This document shows, piece by piece, positions 25,580-33,186 of a stretch of 64,000 nucleotides of DNA; the stretch's first letter is position 1, and every line of letters begins with the position of its first letter. Source of the DNA: Nocardia wallacei (GTDB lineage: Bacteria; Actinomycetota; Actinomycetes; Mycobacteriales; Mycobacteriaceae). Below the pieces are notes generated by a model that made no database searches, had not been told where the DNA came from, and saw nothing but the letters and a program-made list of their open reading frames with translations. Location of the stretch: contig NZ_JARWOP010000314.1 in NCBI RefSeq assembly GCF_029868745.1, positions 1 through 64,000 on the forward strand, read 5' to 3'. A program made the position numbers and the translations under genes.

Positions 25580-25753
25580 GTGGAGTCAGACGGCAAGCTG
25601 GAAGACTTACGGTCAGTGCTCTCATGCGTTTTCGAGAAGCTCGGTGCCGAGAGTCTCACCGAGCCCGACCGGGTCGAGTTGGTGGCACGCGCCGAGGTGG
25701 TGCAGGGTCAGATCGAAGCGATCCAGGATGTCATCGGAACGAGGAGCATGTAA
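25580..25753 (+). CDS. Small hypothetical protein (57 aa)
   Basis: 57 residues from GTG, with AGGGG seven bases upstream. The product is mostly helical and acidic (LEDLRSVLSCVFEKLGAE, EPDRVELVARAEVVQGQIEA). It vaguely resembles the helical N-terminus of DUF222/13E12-type proteins and could be a remnant of one. Not assigned to a family. Confidence 0.45.
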   Translation: MESDGKLEDLRSVLSCVFEKLGAESLTEPDRVELVARAEVVQGQIEAIQDVIGTRSM

Positions 25754-25870
25754 CGGATGTGGACGATGCCCGCGCCTACGGGTGATCGGCTGTTCTGAGG
25801 CGGCTGAGCCGGAGCAGTTTTCGTTGCCGGGTCACCCATCTGGGTAGTCCGCGGTCGAGCTACCGCTGAA

Positions 25871-25997
25871 CCTGGAATGCCGGGCTGTGGCGGCGGTCCG
25901 GATCGGTGGGGAGGCGACGTTATGCCGGGGCGCCGAACCGGGGGTGCTCGAGGACGCGGGGTTTGTACTCGACCAGCTGGATGCGGCCGTCGAAGGT
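25871..25997. repeat. Dispersed repeat, copy A
   Basis: About 127 bp that match 31012-31135 at roughly 90% by eye, in direct orientation 5.1 kb apart. It covers the last ~24 codons of the RibD-C/DHFR-like gene plus about 50 bp downstream of its stop. The match ends abruptly at 25997. Confidence 0.8.
25920..25997 (-). pseudogene. 3' remnant of a RibD-C/DHFR-like gene
   Basis: The minus strand encodes FDGRIQLVEYKPRVLEHP, then RFGAPA and a stop. This is 22 of 24 residues identical to the C-terminus of the intact RibD-C/DHFR-like protein at 31058-31663. The rest of the gene is missing; the sequence upstream of 25997 is the 3' end of a lipoprotein gene. A truncated paralogue left by deletion or duplication is the simplest reading. 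Confidence 0.75.
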
Positions 25998-26000
25998 TCC

Positions 26001-26303
26001 TCAACCTGGTGCGGAGCGTGACCTTAGATCGCGGAGGCAGTACTCGTACCCGGTGGCGCCGTCGGTGTATGTCACGTCGGTGCCGGCGACGCCACGGCGG
26101 CAGCTCGTCTGCTTTTCCTCGAGAGGGACACGGTCGACCACCACATAATCCGCGGTGGCGTCAGAGCAGGACACCTCGAGATAGTTACCGCTACCACGCC
26201 GTTTCAGGCAATCCCCCTTCTCGAAGGGGTCCTCGAACAGAATCCCACACGCCGTGGCGAACAGCGCCAGCGCCAACAGCGCGAAGATACGCGAAGCGCG
26301 CAT
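26001..26303 (-). CDS. Small lipoprotein
   Basis: 100 residues from MRASRIFALLALALF, with GGAAGG seven bases upstream. The signal peptide ends in a lipobox-like FATAC, giving Cys as the first mature residue. Four further Cys (DCLKR, VSCSD, TSCRR, YEYCLR) suggest two disulfides. No family recognised. Its 3' end abuts the pseudogene remnant. Confidence 0.7.
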   Translation of the reverse strand: MRASRIFALLALALFATACGILFEDPFEKGDCLKRRGSGNYLEVSCSDATADYVVVDRVPLEEKQTSCRRGVAGTDVTYTDGATGYEYCLRDLRSRSAPG

Positions 26304-26485
26304 TTGCTGCCTTCCGAGCGAGAGATATTCCGCCGCAGTGCAATTCGAGCGCACGATAGCACAGCTGGGCCTCGGTGACACTGCGGTTCGCCTGCCAGCG
26401 CATGAGCGGGATGGCGCAGCTAGAGGTGCCCGCTCGTCGGCAATATCGGAGTGCGAGGAGTAGGTGGGCGGTACGAAGTTCAGCT

Positions 26486-27058
26486 TTACGGGATGGGTCG
26501 GGCCCGGAGCGGGCCGAGGATCGACTCCGGCGTCCAGTTGGTGGCTTGGGTGAGAGCTGCCGAATCCGACGGACTGACACCCATGTCCCGGCGGGCTTCG
26601 AAGACGAATGCCCGGCGCAGTCGATGTGCCTCCGCTCTGGCCAGCTCCCAGTCCGCACGGTCGGTGAGCTCTCCGCGTGCGAACCACTCCAGCACCCAGG
26701 TGCATTGATTGAGTTGCTGGCCGATGTCAGTCGCCCGCGATCCTCCCAACAGCAGAACCTCCTGCCATCGCAAGCTACGTTCGGCTTCCGCTTCGATGAG
26801 CAGTGGCAGGCCTTGGTCGACAGCCAGTGGCTCGACATCGGCAGAGAGATTGCGAGATGCCGCTATTCGTCGTGCGAGCGCATGCATGCGCGTGATGCAG
26901 TTCGAATACTCCACATACGCGGCCAGCCTGCGCTCATCCCACCGCACGGCATGGCTGCGAGACCACTTGGCACGTTCGTTGGCGTATGTCGCGAAAAATG
27001 TCAGGGCACCGCCAACAGCCACCCCCACAAGCGTCCCCACCACCTGACCGAGCATCAC
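26486..27058 (-). CDS. Single-span membrane protein of unknown function
   Basis: 190 residues. N-terminal membrane segment LVGVAVGGALTFFATYANE, followed by a basic, Trp-containing linker (RAKWSRSHAVRWDERRLAAY) and a helical domain. No known domain recognised. The architecture matches the 189-residue protein at 23681-24250 although sequences differ. Codon choice is less G/C-biased at third positions than in neighbouring housekeeping genes, hinting at acquired DNA. Confidence 0.7.
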   Translation of the reverse strand: MMLGQVVGTLVGVAVGGALTFFATYANERAKWSRSHAVRWDERRLAAYVEYSNCITRMHALARRIAASRNLSADVEPLAVDQGLPLLIEAEAERSLRWQEVLLLGGSRATDIGQQLNQCTWVLEWFARGELTDRADWELARAEAHRLRRAFVFEARRDMGVSPSDSAALTQATNWTPESILGPLRARPIP

Positions 27059-27064
27059 CGAATC

Positions 27065-27676
27065 TTAGTTCAGCACAGGCGAATCGGGTGGCCGAAGGCT
27101 GGACGAACGTGACTGGGTGTCCCCGGCCAGTACGGCATGGAGCGCGGCCTCGGCGGCGGCGAAACAGTCGGGGAAGGAGCCCTCGCCGTTGGCCCAGCGA
27201 CCGAACGCCTCCTCGGAAATGATCGAGGCCACCCGGGCGGTGAGGTGTGCCTCGGTGGGCCCGGCCCCGCGCTGTTGCAAGGCGTCCCGGAGCGCGGCGG
27301 TGATCGCTGCCGACTTGCTGCGCTCGCGTTCCAGCAACTCCGCACTCGATTCGATGATCGCTCTGCGTCGCCCGGAATCGGTGACCATTCCGCTGACCGC
27401 CGCACCGACCTCACGAAAGGCCGACAGTGCCGCCGGTAGTGGCGCAAGCCCGGGATCCGCAGCAAGAACCGCCTCGGACACGGCGGCCGGAAGCCGCTCG
27501 GAGCCGGCGAAAAGAATCTCCCGCTTGTCCGGAAAGTACCGGTGGAAGGTCCGTCGGGTCAGTCCTGCCCGCTCCGCGATCTGCGTCACCGTCACGGCGT
27601 CGTAGCCGTGCTCGCCGAACAGGTCCAACGCCGCCTGTCGCAGGCGTTCCGGAGCTCCGGGGTCCCACCGTGCCAT
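27065..27676 (-). CDS. TetR family regulator
   Basis: 203 residues. HTH region AERAGLTRRTFHRYFPDKRE follows a typical first helix (RLRQAALDLFGEHGYDAVTV). It is divergent from the saccharopine-reductase-like gene; two near-identical 18-bp sites fill the 88-bp gap. The likely role is repression of that gene and itself. Confidence 0.92.
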   Translation of the reverse strand: MARWDPGAPERLRQAALDLFGEHGYDAVTVTQIAERAGLTRRTFHRYFPDKREILFAGSERLPAAVSEAVLAADPGLAPLPAALSAFREVGAAVSGMVTDSGRRRAIIESSAELLERERSKSAAITAALRDALQQRGAGPTEAHLTARVASIISEEAFGRWANGEGSFPDCFAAAEAALHAVLAGDTQSRSSSLRPPDSPVLN

Positions 27677-27696
27677 GCCCGCATCCTACCCATCGC

Positions 27697-27747
27697 GATG
27701 ACTCACTGGGACATCGGTGCTAGCGTGGTGATGACACAATGGGACAT
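27697..27747. promoter_or_regulatory. Two direct-repeat operators for TetR at 27065-27676
   Basis: An 18-bp sequence at 27697-27714 (GATGACTCACTGGGACAT) recurs at 27730-27747 with two mismatches, start-to-start spacing 33 bp, about three helical turns. Each copy has weak internal dyad symmetry (ATG...CAT). Lying between divergent tetR and target genes, they probably bind two TetR dimers on one face of the DNA. Confidence 0.65.
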
Positions 27748-27764
27748 GGCAGGATGGAGGAGAC

Positions 27765-28847
27765 ATGGCGCAGGGTGAGATCTGGATTCTCGGAGCCACC
27801 GGAAGGGTGGGGCGGGCCGTCGCGGCGCAGATCGTGGCGGCCGGTGTCGTCCCCGTGCTGGCCGGCCGCGATGCCGGTCGGCTGCGCACCGCGGCCGCCG
27901 GCCTCGGGCTCGACACCGACTCGAAGATCGTCGTCGCGTCGGAGGTGGAGGCCATGGCGGCCGAGATCACCCGGCAGCGGCCCGCCGTGGTCGTCAACAC
28001 CATCGGCGACTACGCCGAGACCGCCGTCCTGCTCGCCCGCGCCTGCATGCCGGGCGGCCACTACCTCGACCAGGCCAACGACCCAGCCGCCTTCGATCGC
28101 CTGTTCGCCCTGCACGACGAGGCCGCCGCCGTGGGGAGCACCCTGGTGGTCGGTGCGGGATTCGGCGTCGTCGGAACCGAGGCGATCGTGGCACGCCTGT
28201 GTGAGAACCGTCCCGTGCCGAGCCGGGTCCGGGTGGACGCCTTCGCCTCGGTCGCCGTCGAGGAAGGGGTGCTAGGCGTCGCCCTTGCCACCAGCATCGT
28301 GGACAGTTTCGCGATGGGTGGCCGCCGCTATGACGGTGGCCGGCTGGTCAAGACCCGCCTCGGCGGGGAAGTGCATCACCTGACCCTGCCCGACGGAGAG
28401 CGTATGTCCTCGGTCGGTGTGCCCTCCGGTGAACTCATTGCTGCGCACCGGGTCAGTGGAGCTCCCTCGGTGTCGGCGACCTCCGGCCTCATTCCCGCCT
28501 CGCTCGCCGTTCGGGCGGCCCTGCCGCTGCTCTCGGCGATCCTGCGGATCCGGACGGTGCGGGCCTTCGCGATCGGCCGGATGGCCGGAATCAAGGCCAA
28601 GGCCGCCCCACGCCCACGCCCCCACACCTGGGGTCACGCCGTCATCACCTGGCCCGACGGCACTGCCCGCGAAGGATGGCTGCGGGCCGGCGACGCAATG
28701 GAATTCACCTCTGCCGTCGCCGCTCAGACCGCGCTCCAGCTCGCCGCGGGTAAAGGACGGCCCGGCGCTCACACCCCGGCCGCCGCCCTCGGCCCGGACC
28801 TTGCCACCGCTGCCGGAGCAGACTTCGTGGACGAGGCCCCAGCCTGA
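27765..28847 (+). CDS. Saccharopine dehydrogenase-like NAD(P)-binding protein
   Basis: 360 residues, ATG with GGAGGAGA upstream. N-terminal Rossmann motif ILGATGRVGRAVAAQIV, then VVNTIGDYAETAVLLARACMPGGHYLDQAND, as in saccharopine-reductase-like and trans-acting enoyl reductase-like proteins. The C-terminal half is less conserved. Substrate unknown; a hydrophobic small molecule is likely given TetR control by the divergent gene. Confidence 0.83.
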   Translation: MAQGEIWILGATGRVGRAVAAQIVAAGVVPVLAGRDAGRLRTAAAGLGLDTDSKIVVASEVEAMAAEITRQRPAVVVNTIGDYAETAVLLARACMPGGHYLDQANDPAAFDRLFALHDEAAAVGSTLVVGAGFGVVGTEAIVARLCENRPVPSRVRVDAFASVAVEEGVLGVALATSIVDSFAMGGRRYDGGRLVKTRLGGEVHHLTLPDGERMSSVGVPSGELIAAHRVSGAPSVSATSGLIPASLAVRAALPLLSAILRIRTVRAFAIGRMAGIKAKAAPRPRPHTWGHAVITWPDGTAREGWLRAGDAMEFTSAVAAQTALQLAAGKGRPGAHTPAAALGPDLATAAGADFVDEAPA

Positions 28848-28910
28848 CCGTCATGGCAAAGGACCGCCACGCCGCCCAGCCCACCGGTCCTCGCGAAGCG
28901 CCCGCGAGTT

Positions 28911-28941
28911 CCGGCCCCACCACACGCGGTAGTGGGGCCGG
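28911..28941. terminator. Bidirectional hairpin between convergent genes
   Basis: Perfect 10-bp arms CCGGCCCCAC and GTGGGGCCGG enclose an 11-base loop. It lies in the 97-bp gap between the ends of the convergent saccharopine-reductase-like and RNHCP genes, the expected place for a shared terminator. No T tract follows, as is common in actinobacteria. Confidence 0.65.
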
Positions 28942-28944
28942 TCG

Positions 28945-29358
28945 TCACAGTGCGTCCAGTGCCCGACGGCCGATACGTGGATCGGCCAAGGGACGCAGTG
29001 CGATTCGCAGCAGCGCGAGCGGATTGTCGTCTCCGGCAATGCGATTCAGTTTCAATGTCCCGCACAGCAGGCACTGGTGGACCAATGCCCATTCGCCATC
29101 GTGGCGCACGGTCGAACTGACCGCGAGCATGCGGCCGCGGCACGGGCTCGCGCGGTCACCAGGGATTCGCCCGTCGACATGGCGGCTGGTCAGACAATGG
29201 GGGCAGTGATTGCGGTGCGACGTGCCCGGTACGGTGATCGGCACATCCAGACGACAGCCGATACACCGGAAACTCGCACCGGATTCCCCACCGGGACCAT
29301 GCAATACGGTCTTGCCGCGTTGCGGGCGCACGGAGAGGGCCCTGTTCCTTCGAGGCAT
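28945..29358 (-). CDS. RNHCP-domain protein (second of tandem pair)
   Basis: 137 residues. Zinc-ribbon-like pairs (RCIGCRLDV, HRNHCPHCLTSRH, PCRGRM, HQCLLCGTL) and the RNHCP signature name the family, whose function is unknown. It lies 9 bp after a paralogue sharing the same Cys spacing; tandem duplication is evident. Predicted cytosolic, possibly nucleic-acid or metal binding (inferred from Cys pairs only). Confidence 0.82.
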   Translation of the reverse strand: MPRRNRALSVRPQRGKTVLHGPGGESGASFRCIGCRLDVPITVPGTSHRNHCPHCLTSRHVDGRIPGDRASPCRGRMLAVSSTVRHDGEWALVHQCLLCGTLKLNRIAGDDNPLALLRIALRPLADPRIGRRALDAL

Positions 29359-29367
29359 CGCGACCGC

Positions 29368-29748
29368 CTAGAGGTCGCCGAAGACTTCGAGCGGGAACGG
29401 CGGCTCCGCCAGCGGGCGTACCGCGAGTCGCATGAGAATCAGCTGGTTGTCGTCTTCGCTGATCGCATGCAGCGCCAACTCACAGCAGCGCGCGCATCGA
29501 TGCACGATGGCCCATTCGCCGCCGCGGCGCACCGCGATCGACAGCGGAGCCATGCGTCCGCGGCACTCGGATACGCCGCCCTCGACGTGGTCGAGGGTGT
29601 GACACGAGTGCAGGCAGCTCGGGCAGTGATTGCGTCGACTGTTTCCGGGCGCGAGCGCGGAAACGGTGAGCCCGCAGCGGATGCAGGTGAAGGTGCCGGT
29701 CTTTGCGGCCGGACTGGGTTCATTCTGAGCGGAAATATGGTGGGACAA
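29368..29748 (-). CDS. RNHCP-domain protein (first of tandem pair)
   Basis: 126 residues from a TTG start with AAGGAG nine bases upstream. RNHCP core: FTCIRCGLTV, SRRNHCPSCLHSCHT, ECRGRM and VHRCARCCELAL, followed by a conserved tail (DDNQLILMRLAVRPLAEP) shared with the downstream paralogue. Function unknown. Coupled to the second copy by a 9-bp gap. Confidence 0.82.
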   Translation of the reverse strand: MSHHISAQNEPSPAAKTGTFTCIRCGLTVSALAPGNSRRNHCPSCLHSCHTLDHVEGGVSECRGRMAPLSIAVRRGGEWAIVHRCARCCELALHAISEDDNQLILMRLAVRPLAEPPFPLEVFGDL

Positions 29749-30070
29749 CCCGGATCACTCCTTGGCAGAAAGCTGATGAGCAAACAGCAGGAGTAGGCCG
29801 AGCGCGCCTCGACGCCGCGGAACGTCCGTTCAGTGCGTGTGGCCGGCGGAGAGGCTGGCCGAGTACGCACCCTGAGGCGCTCTCGGCGCGGGCTGGGGCA
29901 TAAATCAGTCCTTCCGCCAGTCGAATTCGATGCGCGTCGTCCGCACCCGGGCACCGTAGCAACGGTCGTCCGCTCTCCGCCATCGAATTGTTCGGTCGGG
30001 ATCTCGGTAGACCTCGGCCGATGCCCCAGTAGCCTCGATCCGATACGCGGGAGAGGGAAAGGTGCGCGGC
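29749..30070. other. Intergenic region with possible 23-aa leader ORF
   Basis: No established gene. On the minus strand an ATG at 29901, with GGAAGG eight bases upstream, opens a 23-codon frame ending at 29830, 81 bases before the first RNHCP gene; it could be a leader peptide (MPQPAPRAPQGAY start, Pro/Ala rich). The plus strand holds the promoter and AGAGGGAAAGG leader of the membrane-anchored protein that follows. Confidence 0.35.
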
Positions 30071-30682
30071 ATGGAAAACGAATCGGGCTCGCCTCGCCCG
30101 CCCTATCGGGCGAAATACATTGCGGTCGTTGCCGTCGCGATCATCGCGGTGATCGCCGCAACCGCCGACGTGCCGGGCCGGATCAGCCGGGCGTTGAGTG
30201 GCACGTCACGCGAAGACCTGTTGTCCTCGCCGCGGCTGGACTCGGAACTGGACGTGGTGCGCGGCCAACTCGGCGGGCTGCCGATGCGGCGAATGGACGT
30301 CACCGCCAACCTCATCTCCGTCGAGGCCGTCGCCGCCGACGGCCGGCTGCACCTCTACTGGGTGCGCGACGGCGAGGTGGAGGACATGGACTCGACCACC
30401 GACCTGCATGCGGGCGAGACGGCGTTCGCCGCAGCGGATCTGTCGGGGCCGCGGATCCGGGCGGTGGTGTCTGATGTCCGCAGCCTTGGCAAGCCGGGCG
30501 AGATCCAGTTGGTCTCCTATATTTACCGCCACAAGCATCCGCTGTCGGTCGCCGTGTGGATCCGGCACGATCCGGTGAGCTCGGTGCTGCACTTCGACCC
30601 GCAGGGCGGGTCCACCGTGGTGGCCGAGGAGTCGATCGAGACCGACGAGCACACCTCGTCGTTCGGCGGCTGCTGGTGTTGA
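30071..30682 (+). CDS. Membrane-anchored extracytoplasmic protein of unknown function
   Basis: 203 residues from MENESGSP (GTG at 30062 is possible). One membrane segment (YIAVVAVAIIAVIAATA) near the N-terminus, then a predicted extracytoplasmic domain of beta character (RLHLYWVRDGEVEDMDS; AVWIRHDPVSSVLHF). It ends with a short Cys-Gly tail, SSFGGCWC. No family recognised. Confidence 0.7.
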   Translation: MENESGSPRPPYRAKYIAVVAVAIIAVIAATADVPGRISRALSGTSREDLLSSPRLDSELDVVRGQLGGLPMRRMDVTANLISVEAVAADGRLHLYWVRDGEVEDMDSTTDLHAGETAFAAADLSGPRIRAVVSDVRSLGKPGEIQLVSYIYRHKHPLSVAVWIRHDPVSSVLHFDPQGGSTVVAEESIETDEHTSSFGGCWC

Positions 30683-31011
30683 CCATGTAGGTCGCGCCCG
30701 TGTCCATAACCGCTGCAAAAGCCGTGTCGGCCAAGGGATCTGGACGACTGCGCGGGTCGCGACAGAGATCAGCGCCAACCGGGTTCGCCGTCGAAGTGGA
30801 CGTCGAAGCGATCGTCTCGCTCCCCGACTGCCATTCGGTTCATGGGCCCCGGGTTGGTCGGTCGCCAACACTCAACTGCCGATACTTGCCCGGAAATCGG
30901 TTGTCCAGCAACATCGCCGGGGTCGAGCACGCCGGTATCCGTTCCTATGTCAAAGAGCGGGTATCGGGCGGGGCGGCGGAAGGGTTGAGCCGGAGTACCT
31001 GGAGAGCCGGG

Positions 31012-31135
31012 CTGGATGCCCGGCTCTGGCGGCGGTCCGGATCGGTGGGAGGCGACATTATGCCGGGGCACCGAGCGGGGGGTGCTCGAGGACGCGAGGC
31101 TTGTACTCGACCAGCTGGATGCGGCCGTCGAAGGT
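31012..31135. repeat. Dispersed repeat, copy B
   Basis: The intact counterpart of the repeat at 25871-25997, covering the 3' end of the RibD-C/DHFR-like gene and ~46 bp beyond its stop. Roughly 90% identity by eye, same orientation. Confidence 0.8.
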
Positions 31136-31663
31136 GCGGTGATCGGTCATCTCGAGGGCAACGTCGGGATAGCTGTCATAGATACGTTCCGCGCCCGTGG
31201 CACCGGTGATGACCGGGAACATCACGACCCGGAATCGGTCGACGAGTCCGGCTCGGAGCAGGGACCGGCACAGGCTCAGGCTGCCGATCGTGGTGAGCAG
31301 CCCCGAACCACTCGTTTTCATGGCGCGGACCGCCTCGACGGCGTCGTCGCGGACGAGCGTGGAGTTGGCCCACGTCAGCGGCGCCTCGAGTGAGGAGGAG
31401 AACACCACCTTGGACGCCTTTGTGAGCCCGTCGACGGACGCCTCTTCTTCCGGCCTGAACTCGTCTTGGCCATCGGGGACCTCGCCGGCGGCGAAGCTCG
31501 ACATCAGGCGGTAGGTGTTCGCTCCCATCAGGTAGGTGGGCTCGGGCTGCTCGCCGAGCCATGCGAGATACTCCGGGCCCTCGAGGCCCCAGAACCCGGG
31601 CCATCCCTCTCCCGATGCATAGCCGTCGAGGGAGGTGATGAAGTCGACGAGAAGCTCCGACAT
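31058..31663 (-). CDS. RibD C-terminal/dihydrofolate reductase-like protein
   Basis: 201 residues. Begins MSELLVDFITSLDGYASGEG, the standard start of the RibD-C family; YLMGANTYRLMSSF and LTTIGSLSLCRSLLRAGLVD complete the nucleotide-binding pattern. These are stand-alone NADPH-binding reductases of unknown substrate, not true folate reductases. Its 3' end is duplicated at 25.9 kb. Confidence 0.9.
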   Translation of the reverse strand: MSELLVDFITSLDGYASGEGWPGFWGLEGPEYLAWLGEQPEPTYLMGANTYRLMSSFAAGEVPDGQDEFRPEEEASVDGLTKASKVVFSSSLEAPLTWANSTLVRDDAVEAVRAMKTSGSGLLTTIGSLSLCRSLLRAGLVDRFRVVMFPVITGATGAERIYDSYPDVALEMTDHRTFDGRIQLVEYKPRVLEHPPLGAPA

Positions 31664-32206
31664 GGCGGTGTCCTTTCCTTGGGTGTCACAAGCTTTGACC
31701 GGGCGGGAGCCACAAACTCATCGGCTGCGCCGAGGTGTCACCACGACTCACAACATTCGACCCGCTACAGAAGTTCGGCGAGCGCTTGAAGCACGGCCGG
31801 ACGATCCGCGCTCGGCACATCCCTGAGCACCTCGCGAAGAAGTCTGATCTTGTTCTTGGTAATGACAACCTTCGCGACGGCGGCGGCCGAGCTGGACAAC
31901 GCTGTTGCCTGTCGGCAATTGCCGAGTTCTATCAGCAAATGACCAATCGTGTGAGGCACGGGGGGTGGAGAGAGGCACGGACTACCGGTGCCCTATCGCG
32001 CTGGTCGTTTAGCAGGCCACCAACTGCACCCTGCAATCGGCAGTACCGTCCGTTGGACGGCATGCTTCGCGCGCCTCGGTCGAGGTGTGAACATCCAACG
32101 ACCGTCGATGAGGGCCTTGTGGGACCCGAATCTCATGCTGCGCGGAGAGCGTGAGGCGGTCTGATGAGGTTGCCTAGGATCGACGGGTGCGGATGGGAGC
32201 GTGGTG
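31664..32206. other. Gene-poor gap upstream of ureF
   Basis: 543 bp without a convincing gene, lower in GC than its surroundings. It holds the promoter side of the RibD-C gene (left), a 64-codon minus-strand frame at 31765-31959 described separately, and the ureF leader (right). It may be debris of the insertion that separated ureABC from ureFGD. Confidence 0.5.
31765..31959 (-). pseudogene. Possible regulator 3' fragment
   Basis: A 64-codon frame (GTG at 31959) whose product ends LREVLRDVPSADRPAVLQALAELL with a stop; only its last part looks protein-like and recalls the C-terminal helix of MarR-type regulators. No HTH and no Shine-Dalgarno are present, so it is at best a remnant. Confidence 0.25.
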
Positions 32207-32839
32207 ATGAGTCTGGCTATGTTGCTGACGCTGGGGGACTCGCGGCTGCCGATCGGGGGGCATGTGCATTCCGGTGGTGTGGAGGAGGCTGTGGCGTCGG
32301 GGCTGGTGCGGGATGTGGCGACCGTTGAGCAGTACTTGCGGCGGCGGGTTCGGACGTCGGGGCTGGTGGCGGCGTCGTTGGCGGCGGCAGTGTGCGCGGG
32401 AGGGCTGGAGGTGGCGCGGGCTGAGGTGGAGGCGGATGCGCGGACACCGGCGCCTGCGGCGCGGACGGCGTCGCGGGCGCAGGGGCGGGGGCTGTTTCGA
32501 CTGGCGCGGCAGGTGTGGTCGCGGCACGACTGGACTGCGCTGGGTGCGCGGCCGCATCTATCGACGGTGTTCGGCGTGGTGGGGGAGGCCGCCCGGGTGA
32601 CGCCGGAGGAGATCGCGGGTGTTGTCGCCTACACCACGATGACCGGGGCGGCGACGGCCGCGCAACGGCTGCTGGCGCTCGATCCGGCCGCGGTGGCCGC
32701 CTGCACGGTCCGCCTCGCCGCCGACTGCGACGAGGTCGCGGCCGAGGCGGTGAAAGGGCTTGCCGCCCTGTCCGATCCGCTGCAGGATGTGCTGGCCGAG
32801 CGGCACGTGGGCCGCCCGATGCCCCTGTTCGCTTCCTGA
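32207..32839 (+). CDS. ureF: Urease accessory protein UreF
   Basis: 210 residues from MSLAMLLTLGDSRLPIGGHVHSGG; the ATG at 32207 has GGGAG seven bases upstream and is preferred to the GTG at 32201. Helical UreF fold with DSRLP-GG-HSGG N-terminal motif and RPHLSTVFGVVGEAARV. It works with UreD and UreG in the nickel-insertion complex on UreABC. It is separated from ureG by a 347-bp repeat-filled gap, unlike the tight coupling usual in this operon. Confidence 0.93.
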   Translation: MSLAMLLTLGDSRLPIGGHVHSGGVEEAVASGLVRDVATVEQYLRRRVRTSGLVAASLAAAVCAGGLEVARAEVEADARTPAPAARTASRAQGRGLFRLARQVWSRHDWTALGARPHLSTVFGVVGEAARVTPEEIAGVVAYTTMTGAATAAQRLLALDPAAVAACTVRLAADCDEVAAEAVKGLAALSDPLQDVLAERHVGRPMPLFAS

Positions 32840-33145
32840 TCTGGCCCGGAGGTCCGCCCACCTGTGGTGACACGCGGGCGTCCTGATCTGGCCCGGCGGC
32901 TCGCCTGCGCTGGTGACACATGGGCGTTCTGATCTGACTGGGCAGCTCGCGTGCCGGGCGACACTTGGGCGTTCTGGCCAACCGGCTTGCCTGCGCTGGT
33001 GACACGCGGGCGTTCTGATCTGATTCGGCGGCTCGCCTGCGCGGGTGACATGCGGACGTTCTGACCTGGCATGACGGCTCGCCCCCGAGTACCACGCGGG
33101 CGTCCTGGCCCGGCCCGGCGGCACGCCCGCCCGGGTAACACGTGG
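32837..33145. repeat. Seven-unit ~45-bp minisatellite between ureF and ureG
   Basis: Degenerate tandem units start at 32837, 32884, 32930, 32975, 33016, 33062 and 33106 (lengths 47, 46, 45, 41, 46, 44 and ~40). Each begins TGATCTGGCCCGG-like, contains GGCTCGCCTGCG-like and GGTGACACGC-like blocks and ends GGGCGTTC/GGGCGTCC. The first unit includes the ureF stop codon. Units lack separate spacers, so this is a VNTR/MIRU-like array, not CRISPR. Confidence 0.85.
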
Positions 33146-33186
33146 TTTACACGGGTCGGCCAGGATGTGGGGGAAAGGAGTTGAGC

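Noticed and set aside
32837..33145. CRISPR array between ureF and ureG
   Set aside because: Units are degenerate end to end without unique spacers of constant length, and no cas genes occur in the window.
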